From JAHBVL01 sp964461025 (GTDB taxonomy: Bacteria; Chloroflexota; Chloroflexia; Thermomicrobiales; UBA6265): a stretch of DNA of 64,000 nucleotides. The stretch spans positions 1 to 64,000 of the forward strand of contig CAYWSE010000008.1 in the NCBI GenBank assembly GCA_964461025.1. Direction: 5' to 3'. Positions 7,668 to 16,449 of the stretch are shown here, piece by piece (position 1 is the stretch's first letter; the number at the start of each line of letters is the position of its first letter). A program made the position numbers and the translations under genes. The notes beneath the pieces are model-generated. The model ran no database searches. It was given only the letters and a program-made list of their open reading frames with translations, and was not told the origin of the DNA.

Positions 7668-8801
7668 CTACGGTTGACCGAGCGCTTGATGGAGGTCGTG
7701 CCAGAGGTCTTCGATGTCTTCCAGGCCGACGGAGAGACGCAGGAGATGCGGTGGAGCGGTTTCCCCGGTCCAGCGGGCACGACGCTCGATAAGCGACTCG
7801 ACCCCGCCGAGGCTCGTCGCCGGCACCCAGAGCTGGCAGTGCTGGAGAACTCGCTGCGCGGCGACTTCGCCTCCGTTGACCAGAATGGAAAGCATGCCGC
7901 CGAACCCACTATGCATCTGATTCCCGGCGACATCGTGTCCCGGGTGGTCTGGCAGTCCCGGATAGTAGACCCGCTCGACTGCTGGATGCTTCGCCAGTCG
8001 CTCCGCGAGGCGGAGCGCGGATGCCGACTGATGCCGGACCCGTAATGGCATCGTTTGCAATCCTCTCCGGACGAGCCACGCCGAGAATCCATCGAGCTGT
8101 GTACCGGAATCGTTGCGTCGGACGCGCAGGCGGCCGGCCAGTTCCGGATCGGAGGTCGCCACCGCACCAGCCATGACATCGCTGTGTCCGCCGGCATATT
8201 TGGTCAGGCTTTGCATCGAGCCAGCGGCGCCGAATGCCAGCGGGCGTTGCAGGACGGGTGAAGCAAAGGTGTTGTCGATGTACCAGGGGACACCGAGACG
8301 GGCGGCCAGTGCGCCGATCGCTTTGAGATTCGCCACCGCCAGCAATGGATTCGTCGGGGTCTCAACCCAGAGCAGAGCAGCCCCTTTCAGGGAATCTTCT
8401 ACACCCGCAAGATCGGCCTGATCGACCAACCGAACCTCGACGCCTCGCTGCGGCAACTCACGTTCCGCTCTGGCCCGAATACCATAGTAGGCATCGTAGG
8501 GCAGGACAACGGCGCTTCCCGCCGGTGCTTCGGCGAAGACCGCGTTTGCCGCCGAAATGCCAGCGTTGAAGACCACGCAATCTGATGCGCCGTCCAACGC
8601 CGCCAGGACCGGTTCGGTCTGAGCGTTCGCCGGTGTGTCGCCTCGGGCATAGGTGTAGTCGCCAGGTTGCGGCGCATCGGCCGAAAAGAATGTCGTCGAA
8701 ATATGGATGGGGGGCGCAACTTCATCGTTTCGCTGGCGGTGGGGTACACCACGAACGGCGATTGTCGCCAGGTCGAGATCGTGTTGTTGCTGCTCGCCCA
8801 C
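7668..8801 (-). CDS. Cys/Met metabolism PLP enzyme (cystathionine gamma-synthase/lyase family)
   Basis: This 377-residue cytoplasmic PLP enzyme acts on sulfur amino acids by transsulfuration or gamma-elimination. The PLP lysine is Lys201 in SLTKYAGGHSD, with Asp176 in IDNTFASP. The phosphate-binding YAR (Tyr51-Arg53) is contributed by the neighbouring subunit. The GTG start has AGGAG 7 bases upstream. It is transcribed divergently from hsp20, and the two share a 17-base palindrome made of back-to-back -35 elements. The sequence alone does not separate gamma-synthase, gamma-lyase and methionine gamma-lyase; no sulfur-metabolism neighbour helps. Confidence 0.88.
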   Translation of the reverse strand: MGEQQQHDLDLATIAVRGVPHRQRNDEVAPPIHISTTFFSADAPQPGDYTYARGDTPANAQTEPVLAALDGASDCVVFNAGISAANAVFAEAPAGSAVVLPYDAYYGIRARAERELPQRGVEVRLVDQADLAGVEDSLKGAALLWVETPTNPLLAVANLKAIGALAARLGVPWYIDNTFASPVLQRPLAFGAAGSMQSLTKYAGGHSDVMAGAVATSDPELAGRLRVRRNDSGTQLDGFSAWLVRRGLQTMPLRVRHQSASALRLAERLAKHPAVERVYYPGLPDHPGHDVAGNQMHSGFGGMLSILVNGGEVAAQRVLQHCQLWVPATSLGGVESLIERRARWTGETAPPHLLRLSVGLEDIEDLWHDLHQALGQP

Positions 8802-8893
8802 CTGTCACTCCTGTGTAGCACTCGAGTCGCCTGTGCAATCGTAACCGTTCATTTCACCGCTCACGATTTCCGGCTTACGAGTGATACGAATCG

Positions 8894-8910
8894 TGTCAAC
8901 TCTCTTGACA
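8894..8910. promoter_or_regulatory. Palindrome of two back-to-back -35 boxes between divergent genes
   Basis: TGTCAA-CTCTC-TTGACA is a perfect inverted repeat. Each arm is a consensus -35 element, one for hsp20 (plus) and one facing the PLP-enzyme gene (minus). One factor bound here could control both directions. Confidence 0.45.
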
Positions 8911-8933
8911 ATCTCAAATACTCTTGCTAATCT
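8905..8933 (+). promoter_or_regulatory. Sigma-70 type promoter of hsp20
   Basis: TTGACA and TAATCT are separated by exactly 17 bases. The predicted transcription start is near 8940, leaving a leader of about 60 bases. No CIRCE element is visible. Confidence 0.7.
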
Positions 8934-9003
8934 CATCGTGTACATGATCTGTAGCCGGCACGTACGATATCGTCCGGCATCGGATAAGTGAAGGAGTAGT
9001 GCA

Positions 9004-9495
9004 ATGGTTGCTCGATATCCCGCTTCCAGTGAAATCGTTTCTCTCCGCGACGCCATGGACCGCATGGTCTCCGACGCGTTTAGCGGCAACTGGCGGACGC
9101 TGTGGCAGGCCGGCGACGGCATCCCGGGCCGGGTTGCGTTGCCGCTCGATGTCTACGCGACGGCGGATGCCATCGTGCTGATCGCCTCGGTGCCCGGTCT
9201 ACGCCCTGAGGACATCGAGGTCACGATCAACAAGAACACCGTGACCCTGGCCGGAACCACGCCAAACGCCGCGGCGTCTGAGGACGCCCGGGAAGCTACG
9301 TGGTATCTGCACGAGCTGCCCAGCGGATCGTTCAGTCGCTCGGTGACGCTGCCGGTCGAGGTCGATGCGGCACAGGCCGACGCGACGTTCGAGAATGGCG
9401 TGCTGCGGCTCGTTCTCCCGAAAGCCGAGACCGCGAAACCACGCAAGATCGAGATTCGCCGCCCGGAGGCGATCACCTCCGAGGTCGAGGCGTAG
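9004..9495 (+). CDS. Small heat shock protein, Hsp20 family
   Basis: This 163-residue ATP-independent holdase binds unfolding proteins in the cytoplasm. The alpha-crystallin domain spans about residues 43-148. It opens with LPLDVYATADAIVLIASVPG and ends with the family motif FENGVLRLVLPK. A short C-terminal tail with KPRKIEIR, an I-x-I variant, would mediate oligomer contacts. The ATG has GAAGGAG about 9 bases upstream. A strong promoter precedes the gene and a strong hairpin follows it, so it is a single-gene transcript. Confidence 0.95.
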   Translation: MVARYPASSEIVSLRDAMDRMVSDAFSGNWRTLWQAGDGIPGRVALPLDVYATADAIVLIASVPGLRPEDIEVTINKNTVTLAGTTPNAAASEDAREATWYLHELPSGSFSRSVTLPVEVDAAQADATFENGVLRLVLPKAETAKPRKIEIRRPEAITSEVEA

Positions 9496-9518
9496 TCCTC
9501 ACGCACTTCCATCAAAAG

Positions 9519-9546
9519 ACGAGCCCGGGCGATTGCCCGGGCTCGT
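9519..9546 (+). terminator. Strong hairpin terminator after hsp20
   Basis: Arms of 12 bases (ACGAGCCCGGGC and its complement) close on a 4-base GATT loop, followed by a T-rich stretch (GTTTGCATTTCTCTT). It starts 23 bases after the stop. It may also act on the convergent ABC ATPase gene. Confidence 0.75.
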
Positions 9547-9582
9547 TTGCATTTCTCTTCACGATGTCGCAGTGCGGCCAGA

Positions 9583-9610
9583 AGCCCGCCGGCACAGGGC
9601 CGGGCTCTAC
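9583..9610 (-). repeat. Single REP-like palindrome with GTAG
   Basis: AGCCCG and CGGGCT arms are followed by CTAC, which reads GTAG then the palindrome on the minus strand. It resembles the 7499-7628 units in GC-rich arm sequence. Confidence 0.5.
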
Positions 9611-9624
9611 GTCTGTGAACGCGT

Positions 9625-9656
9625 CCGCCTCTCCGCCTTCTCGCCTTTCCGCCTAG
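9625..9656. repeat. Octanucleotide tandem array
   Basis: Four 8-base units follow the pattern CCGCCTCT, CCGCCTTC, TCGCCTTT, CCGCCTAG. The last unit contains the stop codon of the next minus-strand gene. It is the complement of the octamer array at 47574-47620. Confidence 0.6.
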
Positions 9657-10762
9657 TAGATGGCGTACTCCGTCTCGGGGTCGAAGAAGTGCAGCTTCTC
9701 AGCCGGTGCGGTGACGTCGAGCTGCAAGCCACGCTGAATGCGTGGATCGGGCGACATGCGGGCCGTGATGGTGCTGCCGTCGCTGAGCGTCAGGTAAACG
9801 AAAATCTCGTTGCCGAGCAACTCCACGACATCGACGGTGACCGGAATCTTCGAATCGGGAGACGCGATGCCGTTCGCTTGCGCCCAATCGACAATATGCT
9901 CGGGCCGGACGCCGAGAATGACCGTCTTGCCACTGAATCGATCGAGTGATTGCGCCTTGTATTCCGGCACCTCGAGCTGGACTCCAGGGCTGACGGCAAA
10001 GAGCCTGCCATCCTTGCGCTCGATCGTCACATCGATGAAGTTCATCGAGGGCGAACCGATGAACCCGGCCACGAATTTGTTGGCCGGGACATCGTAGAGT
10101 CGCTGCGGTGTATCGAGCTGCTGCAGCACGCCAAGGCTCATCACGGCGATGCGATCGCCCATGGTCATCGCTTCGACCTGGTCGTGAGTCACGTAAATCG
10201 TGGTCGTGCTGACTCGTTCATGGAGCTTGATCAGCTCGGCGCGCGTCTGGACGCGAAGCTTGGCGTCGAGGTTCGAGAGGGGTTCGTCCATCAGGAAGAC
10301 GTCGGCGTTGCGGACGATGGCCCGTCCAAGCGCGACGCGCTGACGCTGGCCGCCGGAGAGCGCTTTTGGTTTACGGTCGAGCAGCGGCTCGATATCGAGG
10401 GTGCGAGCCGCCTCGCGAACGCGACGGTCCCGCTCCTGCTTGTTCACTTTTCGCAGTTTCAGTGGGTAGGCGAGATTGTCGTAGACGGTCATATGAGGAT
10501 AGAGCGCGTAACTCTGGAACACCATGGCCACGTCGCGGTCCTTGGGCGGCAGATCGTTGACCACACGGTCGCCGATGATGATGCGACCTTCCGAGATTTC
10601 CTCGAGACCGGCCACCATGCGCATGGCGGTTGATTTACCGCAACCGGAGGGTCCGACGAGGACGAGAAATTCCTCATCGTAGACTTCCATGTTCAGCTGG
10701 TAAACCGCAATGACTCCGCCCTGGAATCGCTTGGTCACGTTATCGAAGATCACGCGAGCCAT
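9653..10762 (-). CDS. Carbohydrate ABC transporter ATPase (UgpC/MsmK/MsmX type), orphan
   Basis: This 369-residue ATPase powers carbohydrate importers. Walker A GPSGCGKST is at 37-45, the signature is LSGGQRQRV, and Walker B is DVFLMDEPLSNLDAK. After about residue 240 there is a regulatory OB/TOBE region with the family motif GVRPEHI. The ATG at 10762 is supported by GAGGAGG; a longer frame to 10840 lacks a ribosome site. No permease or binding protein is adjacent, so it may serve several sugar importers as MsmX does in Bacillus. A close homologue at 31331-32434 lies in a complete operon. Confidence 0.9.
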   Translation of the reverse strand: MARVIFDNVTKRFQGGVIAVYQLNMEVYDEEFLVLVGPSGCGKSTAMRMVAGLEEISEGRIIIGDRVVNDLPPKDRDVAMVFQSYALYPHMTVYDNLAYPLKLRKVNKQERDRRVREAARTLDIEPLLDRKPKALSGGQRQRVALGRAIVRNADVFLMDEPLSNLDAKLRVQTRAELIKLHERVSTTTIYVTHDQVEAMTMGDRIAVMSLGVLQQLDTPQRLYDVPANKFVAGFIGSPSMNFIDVTIERKDGRLFAVSPGVQLEVPEYKAQSLDRFSGKTVILGVRPEHIVDWAQANGIASPDSKIPVTVDVVELLGNEIFVYLTLSDGSTITARMSPDPRIQRGLQLDVTAPAEKLHFFDPETEYAIY

Positions 10763-10979
10763 ATGTACCGCCTCCTCTGGTCTACAGGATAGGAAGACCG
10801 TCCCCATCCGGAAACGCCATATGCCGAAATCCAGTGGCAACGAACCACCTGGACCGCTCGTCGCGGCGTCTTACAACGTGCATGTGGAGTGTTGGCGAAA
10901 TCCCGGGGGTTGTCAAGACGGATAGCCTCAATGTGCGTGAGGCTCCCAGTTCACAAGGCGCAGCTCATGCGCTGCCATC

Positions 10980-11708
10980 TCATGACATGGAGCGCAAGGC
11001 GAAAAGTGTCCACCCGGACGGATCGAGGCGGTTCCGGCCAGCGCGAGAGGGGCGAATTGTGGGACCCTCGGCCATGCGGTTAATTTGCATGCGGGCCCGG
11101 CATGTCAGCTTCTCACTGATTTCCCGCTGCGTTTCGGCGTCGGCAAACAACGATGAGAGATCCATCTGGGCCACCGGAAGGTAGAGGGTCTCGGCAATTG
11201 GGCGATAGGGAAACCGTCCGCTTATCCCTGCTTCCGATCCCTTGAACGCGTACAGCCCGTCGCCTGCCGAAACCAGCGCAGCGCCCCAGGCATAGGCGGC
11301 CGGGCTCCCGGAGGCTGCCAGGTTTCGGAACGTGGAGGTTCCAACGTCTACACAGTCGGCGACGATGTTCCTCAGATGCAGCATAAAACGCCGGGTAGCG
11401 TGCGATTCATCGGAGTCCCGGCCATCGTATCGATCGAGCACCTGCAAGTACGCTTGCAGGGCCAGTGCCCAGAATGCGGGGTTGCGATAGCCACGGTCCG
11501 AAATTGTGACGAGTGTGGCGATTTTTTCTTCCCAGCTGCTCGAGGACCGAAGCACCGCTTGCGCCCAGCTCGCGAACATGTCTGTACGGACACTCTTGCC
11601 CCCATCATGGTAGGCGAGCGCAAACTGATGGGACGCCGCATCCCATTCCCCCTGCTCGAACATGCGAAGACCGCGATGAACGTGATAATCAGCTGTGAAC
11701 TGGGACAT
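10980..11708 (-). CDS. Uncharacterised cytoplasmic protein, TPR-like N-terminus
   Basis: This 242-residue protein has no signal peptide or membrane segment. Residues 1-110 are helical and alternate small and aromatic residues as in TPR-type repeats (ADYHVHRGLRMFEQGEWDAA, then FALAYHDGG). The C-terminal half (about 160-220) has no feature I recognise. I start at the ATG at 11708 (MSQFTADYHVH); the frame stays open to 11813 without support. It lies downstream of the LuxR-type ATPase gene in the same direction but 342 bases away. Function is unknown. Confidence 0.6.
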   Translation of the reverse strand: MSQFTADYHVHRGLRMFEQGEWDAASHQFALAYHDGGKSVRTDMFASWAQAVLRSSSSWEEKIATLVTISDRGYRNPAFWALALQAYLQVLDRYDGRDSDESHATRRFMLHLRNIVADCVDVGTSTFRNLAASGSPAAYAWGAALVSAGDGLYAFKGSEAGISGRFPYRPIAETLYLPVAQMDLSSLFADAETQREISEKLTCRARMQINRMAEGPTIRPSRAGRNRLDPSGWTLFALRSMS

Positions 11709-12050
11709 AGGGGCCTCGTTTGCTTTCGTTCGGCAGTTGTTGCCTATCTGTTTTCTCAATCCCTGATTCTCAGGATGCGTGACATGTACCGGTTTGTCTG
11801 TGTCGTACGACACAGCACACCGAGCGACAACTGAACGCCTCGTTGTTTATGCTTCACTAATGAGGAATTTTCGGACACGTCCGCGACCGCGACAAGGGCA
11901 ATTCACTCCGGATTTTCCGGAAAAATCGCCGCAATCTGGCAATCTTCCGCTAGATTTCCTCAAATACAGGCTCTAAATCGCACGATTTCTGCACAATATC
12001 ATCACCATTGAAAATATTCCCGTGATTCAGAGCAGGTCTCGTTTTGCGGG
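11709..12050. other. Intergenic region, AT-richer than its surroundings
   Basis: This 342-base space separates two minus-strand genes. It is noticeably AT-richer around 11930-12040, as expected for a promoter region, but I see no convincing paired -35/-10 and no repeat. Confidence 0.4.
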
Positions 12051-14525
12051 CTATTCTCGCAAGTCGCTGTCCATCAGCTGGTGTGCGATCGCGGCCGGGA
12101 TGATCTCTTCCCAGGTGTCGACACCGAGTCGTTCGCGAATGCGATCGATGATTTCATAGGTGGCACTGAGTGAACGACCGCGCCGGGCCGCGATACCCGG
12201 AGGATCGAGCCCCAGCGCCAGGTCGTGAACGACAAGCAGCTGGCGGTTCGTCAGCCGCACCGCCCCGCCTGGTTCCGCTGATGATCCAGATGCAAACACC
12301 TGCAAGGTCTGTGCAACAATTTCTTCCGGTTCCGCTTCGCCTTCGGCAAAGTAGAAGTCGTAGTTCGTTTCTCCCATGCGCTGCCGCAGCCTGTCCGACG
12401 ACTCTGTGTGCATCAGAAAGTCAGCAGGAAGCAAAGAGCCGCCAACTCGTTGCATCAATGTCGTGGACGCCCCAAACATTTGCGCCGCCTCGACCAGCTC
12501 GCCCCGTTGAATGCGAATGCAGGCCAATCCGGACAACGCGCCACCTGCGCTCCAGGCATCACCCTGTTTCCAGGTGCGCTGCAACGCCTCCGTGAGCATT
12601 GCGACGGCCTCCGGAATGCGAGACTCGTCCTCAGCGGCCAGTTCCCGCAGCGTCTCGCCGGCAAAATAGCGATTGATTGCCACACCCCATTCGTAACCGG
12701 CGTCGAGTGCGATTTGCCGCGCTTCCTCGAAGAGATCGAGCGCCTTTTGCGTGTCGCCGAGCATGCGGGCGACGATTCCATAGATCGAGCGCACACCCAC
12801 CATCCCGTGCGCTATGCCCCATTCGCTGAATGACTCCTCTGCCCGGTCGACATAGCGAATCAGTTCGAAGATGTCTGCTCCCGGTTGCCGGTAGAGCACG
12901 AGCGCACGCACCAGGTTGCACAGTCCGACACCGTGTGTGATGCCGGAGCGATCGATCGCTTCCAACGCGGTCTGCACGACTTCTTCGGCCCTCGAATCGT
13001 CGTTCTGAATCCAGCAGAGGAACGCAAGCGGTGCCAGCTCAACCGATTGCAGCCAGTCGTATTGTGCGGACAGATGCATGCCATGCTCGAGCCAGCGACG
13101 GCCTTCGGTCACCAGACCGCGCGTCTGCCAGATGTTCCAGATTGGCGCCGCTGTGCGCACGATCAATGGTGTTCCCAGCGACCCTTGTTCCTCCATCCAG
13201 CGCAGCGCCGATCTCAAACTGGGCAGTGCGGCCATGACCCGGTCGACGCCCCACCGTGGGCTGGTCACATTCCACACGTAATTGCAGGATGCTTCCACGA
13301 AGGCCATCATGGTCAGCGCCTGTGTTTGGCGAGCTCCTGCCATTTCCTCTCGTCGATTGAGCTCGTTGACGCCGAATTCCCGAATCGTTTCCAGCATGCC
13401 GAAGCAATAGACGCCCTCGATGTCGTCCGCAGGGAGCAGCAGGTGGTGTGCGAGCAACGTCGCGATTGCTGCGGCGCTGTCGACGTCGAGCGGCTCGAGC
13501 TCGGCCGGCAAAACCGGCACATCTTGGTCGTACGGCAACATCCGCGATCCCCATGCGGCGGACGTGGTGATGGCAGCCGGCAGGTCATACCCAGCAGCCC
13601 ATGGAATGGGAGCGCCTGTGTGCGATCCGCGAATCATTCCATCCGCCAGATCGCGGCTGAATCCACCAGGAAAGAGCGCCATGCGCCGGTAAAAGGCTTG
13701 CAGAGGTTCTTCGAGAAGCTGATAGCTCCAACGAATGGCGTCTTCCAGCGATCGATGACGCGCTTCCCGACCTATGCCCCGATCGACCGGCAATGCGTCA
13801 TGGCGAGCCAGCATTTCTCGCGGCGTCAAAACATTGGACCAACTGGCAATCAATTCGATCGCGAGGGGCAAACCGTCGTACCGGGCGCAGAGCTCAGCGA
13901 TCCGCCCCACATCACCTTCGTGGAGCACAAATCGTGGATTGCTTGTTCTGGCGCGATCGAGAAAGAGCCGAACCGAATCCATGGCCATCAGCGCGCTATC
14001 GTCCGTACCACCGGACACTGGCAACGGCAGGAGTTCAATAGCCACTTCCTGTCGCAACCCGAGCTCGATTCGCGACGTCGTCAGTATGCGGGTCTCGGTC
14101 GACAGATCGAGCAACCACGGCACGATCTCCCGGGCGCCTGCGATGACGTGCTCGAGATTGTCGAGCAGCAGCAGATGGGGCCGGCCTCGCAGGGTGTCTG
14201 CAATGCGTGACCGCAGATTCTCTTCATGGTCAACAATATTCAGCGCCCCGGCAATCGTTCGAACGATCTCCTCGTCCCGTTGCGCCACCGCGAGCATCAC
14301 GAGTGCAATTTGTCGGTCGGTCCACTCATCCGCACCACGCAATGCTTCAAGCGCCAGGCGCGTTTTTCCCACGCCGCCAGGTCCCAGAAGCGTGACGATC
14401 GAGCGCTCGCCTGCTCGCACATTGCGCTGAAGAGCAATCAGCTCGGCCTGGCGTCCGACGAATGAGTCTGCCGGGAGGAACGACATGAAACGGTCGTCAT
14501 TGCCTGGGTTGACTAGATGCGTCAT
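12051..14525 (-). CDS. Large ATPase regulator with divergent LuxR-type C-terminus
   Basis: This 824-residue protein resembles the AfsR/LuxR-ATPase class of signal-responsive transcription factors. The NB-ARC-like ATPase has FVGRQAEL near residue 22, Walker A GPGGVGKTRL at about 47-56, Walker B HLLLLDNLEH and the sensor LTTSRIEL. The middle (about 450-720) is a helical TPR-like ligand-sensing region. The C-terminus (about 760-815) aligns with a LuxR helix-turn-helix (RLTNRQLLVVHDLALG) but lacks the usual VKTHV recognition helix. I chose the ATG at 14525, with GGAG upstream; a longer frame runs into a tandem repeat. It is divergent from the sugar kinase gene, a possible target. Confidence 0.8.
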   Translation of the reverse strand: MTHLVNPGNDDRFMSFLPADSFVGRQAELIALQRNVRAGERSIVTLLGPGGVGKTRLALEALRGADEWTDRQIALVMLAVAQRDEEIVRTIAGALNIVDHEENLRSRIADTLRGRPHLLLLDNLEHVIAGAREIVPWLLDLSTETRILTTSRIELGLRQEVAIELLPLPVSGGTDDSALMAMDSVRLFLDRARTSNPRFVLHEGDVGRIAELCARYDGLPLAIELIASWSNVLTPREMLARHDALPVDRGIGREARHRSLEDAIRWSYQLLEEPLQAFYRRMALFPGGFSRDLADGMIRGSHTGAPIPWAAGYDLPAAITTSAAWGSRMLPYDQDVPVLPAELEPLDVDSAAAIATLLAHHLLLPADDIEGVYCFGMLETIREFGVNELNRREEMAGARQTQALTMMAFVEASCNYVWNVTSPRWGVDRVMAALPSLRSALRWMEEQGSLGTPLIVRTAAPIWNIWQTRGLVTEGRRWLEHGMHLSAQYDWLQSVELAPLAFLCWIQNDDSRAEEVVQTALEAIDRSGITHGVGLCNLVRALVLYRQPGADIFELIRYVDRAEESFSEWGIAHGMVGVRSIYGIVARMLGDTQKALDLFEEARQIALDAGYEWGVAINRYFAGETLRELAAEDESRIPEAVAMLTEALQRTWKQGDAWSAGGALSGLACIRIQRGELVEAAQMFGASTTLMQRVGGSLLPADFLMHTESSDRLRQRMGETNYDFYFAEGEAEPEEIVAQTLQVFASGSSAEPGGAVRLTNRQLLVVHDLALGLDPPGIAARRGRSLSATYEIIDRIRERLGVDTWEEIIPAAIAHQLMDSDLRE

Positions 14526-14868
14526 CGCTGCTCCGGTCATCTCGCCATGGTTCAGCGCCCGTTTGGTCGTCCGGATTGCGCTCAGCAGCTGCGGAGACGG
14601 CATCCACATCGTGAGCTCGGACTGGCCTTCGACATTCGACATTCGACATTCGACATTCGTCTGTATCATCTGACCATCCGGCGTTCAGCGCAAGCGTGGT
14701 TCTCTCTTTGGATCTCGCTGGACAAATCGTCTCGTTGCCGGAGATTGCGAATGCGTTACGCGCTTACGGAATCCGCCCGTTTCAGGCCGGTCGCCCAGAC
14801 CTGAGAGGTTGCGACTATGATTTCCGCAACTCAGGATTGGCAGGGGTCTCGAAGGAGTTTTTCGAACG
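14526..14868. other. Divergent intergenic region between regulator and sugar kinase
   Basis: This 343-base space contains the heptamer array at 14628-14659. GCGTTACGCG near 14751 is a short palindrome. No consensus promoter stands out on either strand. Confidence 0.4.
14628..14659. repeat. Heptanucleotide tandem array (CGACATT)
   Basis: About four and a half exact copies of the 7-base unit CGACATT lie 100-135 bases upstream of the regulator start. The minus-strand frame through the repeat is open. Confidence 0.8.
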
Positions 14869-15885
14869 ATGGTAGTTCAGCCTGGCGTTAAGCGAATCGT
14901 CACGTTTGGCGAGGCGATGATCCGTCTGACGCCACCGCGCAATGAGCGCATCGATCGCACGACGTCGTTCGATCTGAGCCCGGGTGGCGCGGAACTGAAC
15001 GTTGGCGTGACGCTGGCGGCCCTTGGCAACGATGTGCGGTGGGTTTCCGTACTGCCGGACAACGGGCTGGCGCGCTATCTCGATCGTCAGGCGCGCGCTC
15101 ATTATGTTGACATGAGCAGCGTGCAGTGGGTGTCCGAAGAACTGGGCCGCATGGGACTCTACTTCCTCGAAGAAGGAACGGATCCGCGCCCGTCGGCCGT
15201 CGTCTATGACCGGAAGAACTCAGCCTTTGCCAACCTCGAACCTGGGCGGATCGATTGGTCCGCGATCTTTGCCGGTGCCGACGCCTTTCACGTCTGCGGC
15301 ATCACGCCAGCGGTCAGTCCATCGGCCAGAGCCGAAACGATGCTGGCGATCCAGGCGGCCAACGCAGCGAATGTGACCGTCTCTTTCGATCTGAACTACC
15401 GGAGCAAACTCTGGTCCGAGCAGGATGCGCGTGCCTGTTTTCGGGAGATCGCGCCGCTGGTTGATATTCTCTTTGCGTCGCGATCGGATCTCGGCACGTT
15501 TTTCGGGATCGAAGGCGACCGGCAGACCGTGATGGAGCAAGCGCGCACCAAGCTCGGCGTTGCCGCGTCGGTGATGACACGCAAACGCTCGCGGGCCAGC
15601 CGGTCGATTTCACTGAGCGCTCTCGCCATGGGTCCAGCGGGCGAAGCGGTCGAGGCCGACTGGAAGTCGGTGGAAATTGTCGACAGGCTCGGCGGCGGCG
15701 ACGCGTTCGCAGGCGGATTCATCACCGGCTACCTGGAGAATCCAGATGACCTGCTGCACGCTTTGAACCTCGGCGTCGCCGCATCGGCGCTGAAACACAC
15801 GATGCCTGGTGATTTTCTCTGCGCGACACGTGACGAAATCATCGCCGCGGCCGGAGAGACTGCCGGTGGCGTGCTGCAGCGCTGA
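14869..15885 (+). CDS. PfkB-family sugar kinase, probably 2-keto-3-deoxygluconate kinase
   Basis: The enzyme phosphorylates a sugar or keto-sugar acid with ATP, probably KDG to KDPG. The 338-residue protein shows the PfkB fold: FGEAMIRLTPP near the N-terminus, the GG substrate loop SPGGAELNVG (about 38-46) and FDLNYRSKLW (173-182). The C-terminal signature is RLGGGDAFAGGF, with catalytic Asp278. The usual GAGD anion hole reads GGGD here. The region around 232-255 (TRKRSRASRSISLSALAMG) is unusual for the family and hints at a local frame disturbance compensated later. Start: GAAGGAG upstream of the ATG. Enolase-type and UxaA-type dehydratases elsewhere in the window could supply its substrate. 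Confidence 0.82.
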   Translation: MVVQPGVKRIVTFGEAMIRLTPPRNERIDRTTSFDLSPGGAELNVGVTLAALGNDVRWVSVLPDNGLARYLDRQARAHYVDMSSVQWVSEELGRMGLYFLEEGTDPRPSAVVYDRKNSAFANLEPGRIDWSAIFAGADAFHVCGITPAVSPSARAETMLAIQAANAANVTVSFDLNYRSKLWSEQDARACFREIAPLVDILFASRSDLGTFFGIEGDRQTVMEQARTKLGVAASVMTRKRSRASRSISLSALAMGPAGEAVEADWKSVEIVDRLGGGDAFAGGFITGYLENPDDLLHALNLGVAASALKHTMPGDFLCATRDEIIAAAGETAGGVLQR

Positions 15886-15899
15886 CCCCCGAACACCTC

Positions 15900-16343
15900 A
15901 TGAAGATCGTGACGGTTTCACTGCGCCCTCTCTCCGGGCTGACCTGGGAGGAGGCGGCGCGTCTCGAAGTCTTGCCGGAACAGACGGACTTCATCGAGTC
16001 GAATCTCTGGTCGATCGCCGAGCTGCAGTTCTATCCGTCGCTGCACGGTTTCACAATCCACGCCGGCGGGGAGATGGTCGGGTTTCTGGTCTGGGGACTC
16101 AGTCCGGATGACAACCGCCCGTGGCTCTACCGGTTCATGATCGACCGGCGCTTTCAGGGCCGAGGATACGGGAGAGCGGCATTGCAGCGATTTCTCACCT
16201 ATGCGCGAGAGCATGGCGCGGCCGAGATGAATGTGGGGTATCACCATGACAACGCCGTCGCAGAGCGGCTCTATCTGTCCGCCGGATTCGTGCCGCAGGG
16301 TCCGTCGCCATGGGGCGAACTGATGGCCCGTCTCGACCTTTGA
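15900..16343 (+). CDS. GNAT family N-acetyltransferase
   Basis: This 147-residue acetyl-CoA-dependent transferase carries motif A QGRGYGRAAL, with the Q-x-x-G-x-G CoA loop at residues 86-91. It ends in LSAGFVPQG, the usual beta-strand and aromatic end of the fold. The overall pattern resembles the spermidine/spermine acetyltransferase subgroup, but the acceptor cannot be told from sequence. It begins 14 bases after the sugar kinase stop and probably shares its transcript; no clear ribosome site precedes its ATG. Confidence 0.83.
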   Translation: MKIVTVSLRPLSGLTWEEAARLEVLPEQTDFIESNLWSIAELQFYPSLHGFTIHAGGEMVGFLVWGLSPDDNRPWLYRFMIDRRFQGRGYGRAALQRFLTYAREHGAAEMNVGYHHDNAVAERLYLSAGFVPQGPSPWGELMARLDL

Positions 16344-16386
16344 CACGCTGACGTGGAAAATATGTACGAACGCGCCCTCCAGAAAG

Positions 16387-16407
16387 CGCCATAAATGGCG
16401 AGGCTAC
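16387..16407 (-). repeat. REP-like palindrome CGCCATAAATGGCG with GTAG
   Basis: The 14-base palindrome CGCCAT-AA-ATGGCG is followed by AGGCTAC. A near-identical unit is at 20441-20463. It lies between two converging genes. Confidence 0.7.
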
Positions 16408-16449
16408 GCATGGTTTTCATGCCTGTCTGGCGCTGGCTTCAACCGGGGA

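Noticed and set aside
8805..8835. TAGCACTCGAG near hsp20, reminiscent of CIRCE
   Set aside because: The second GAGTGCTAA arm at 9-base spacing is absent.
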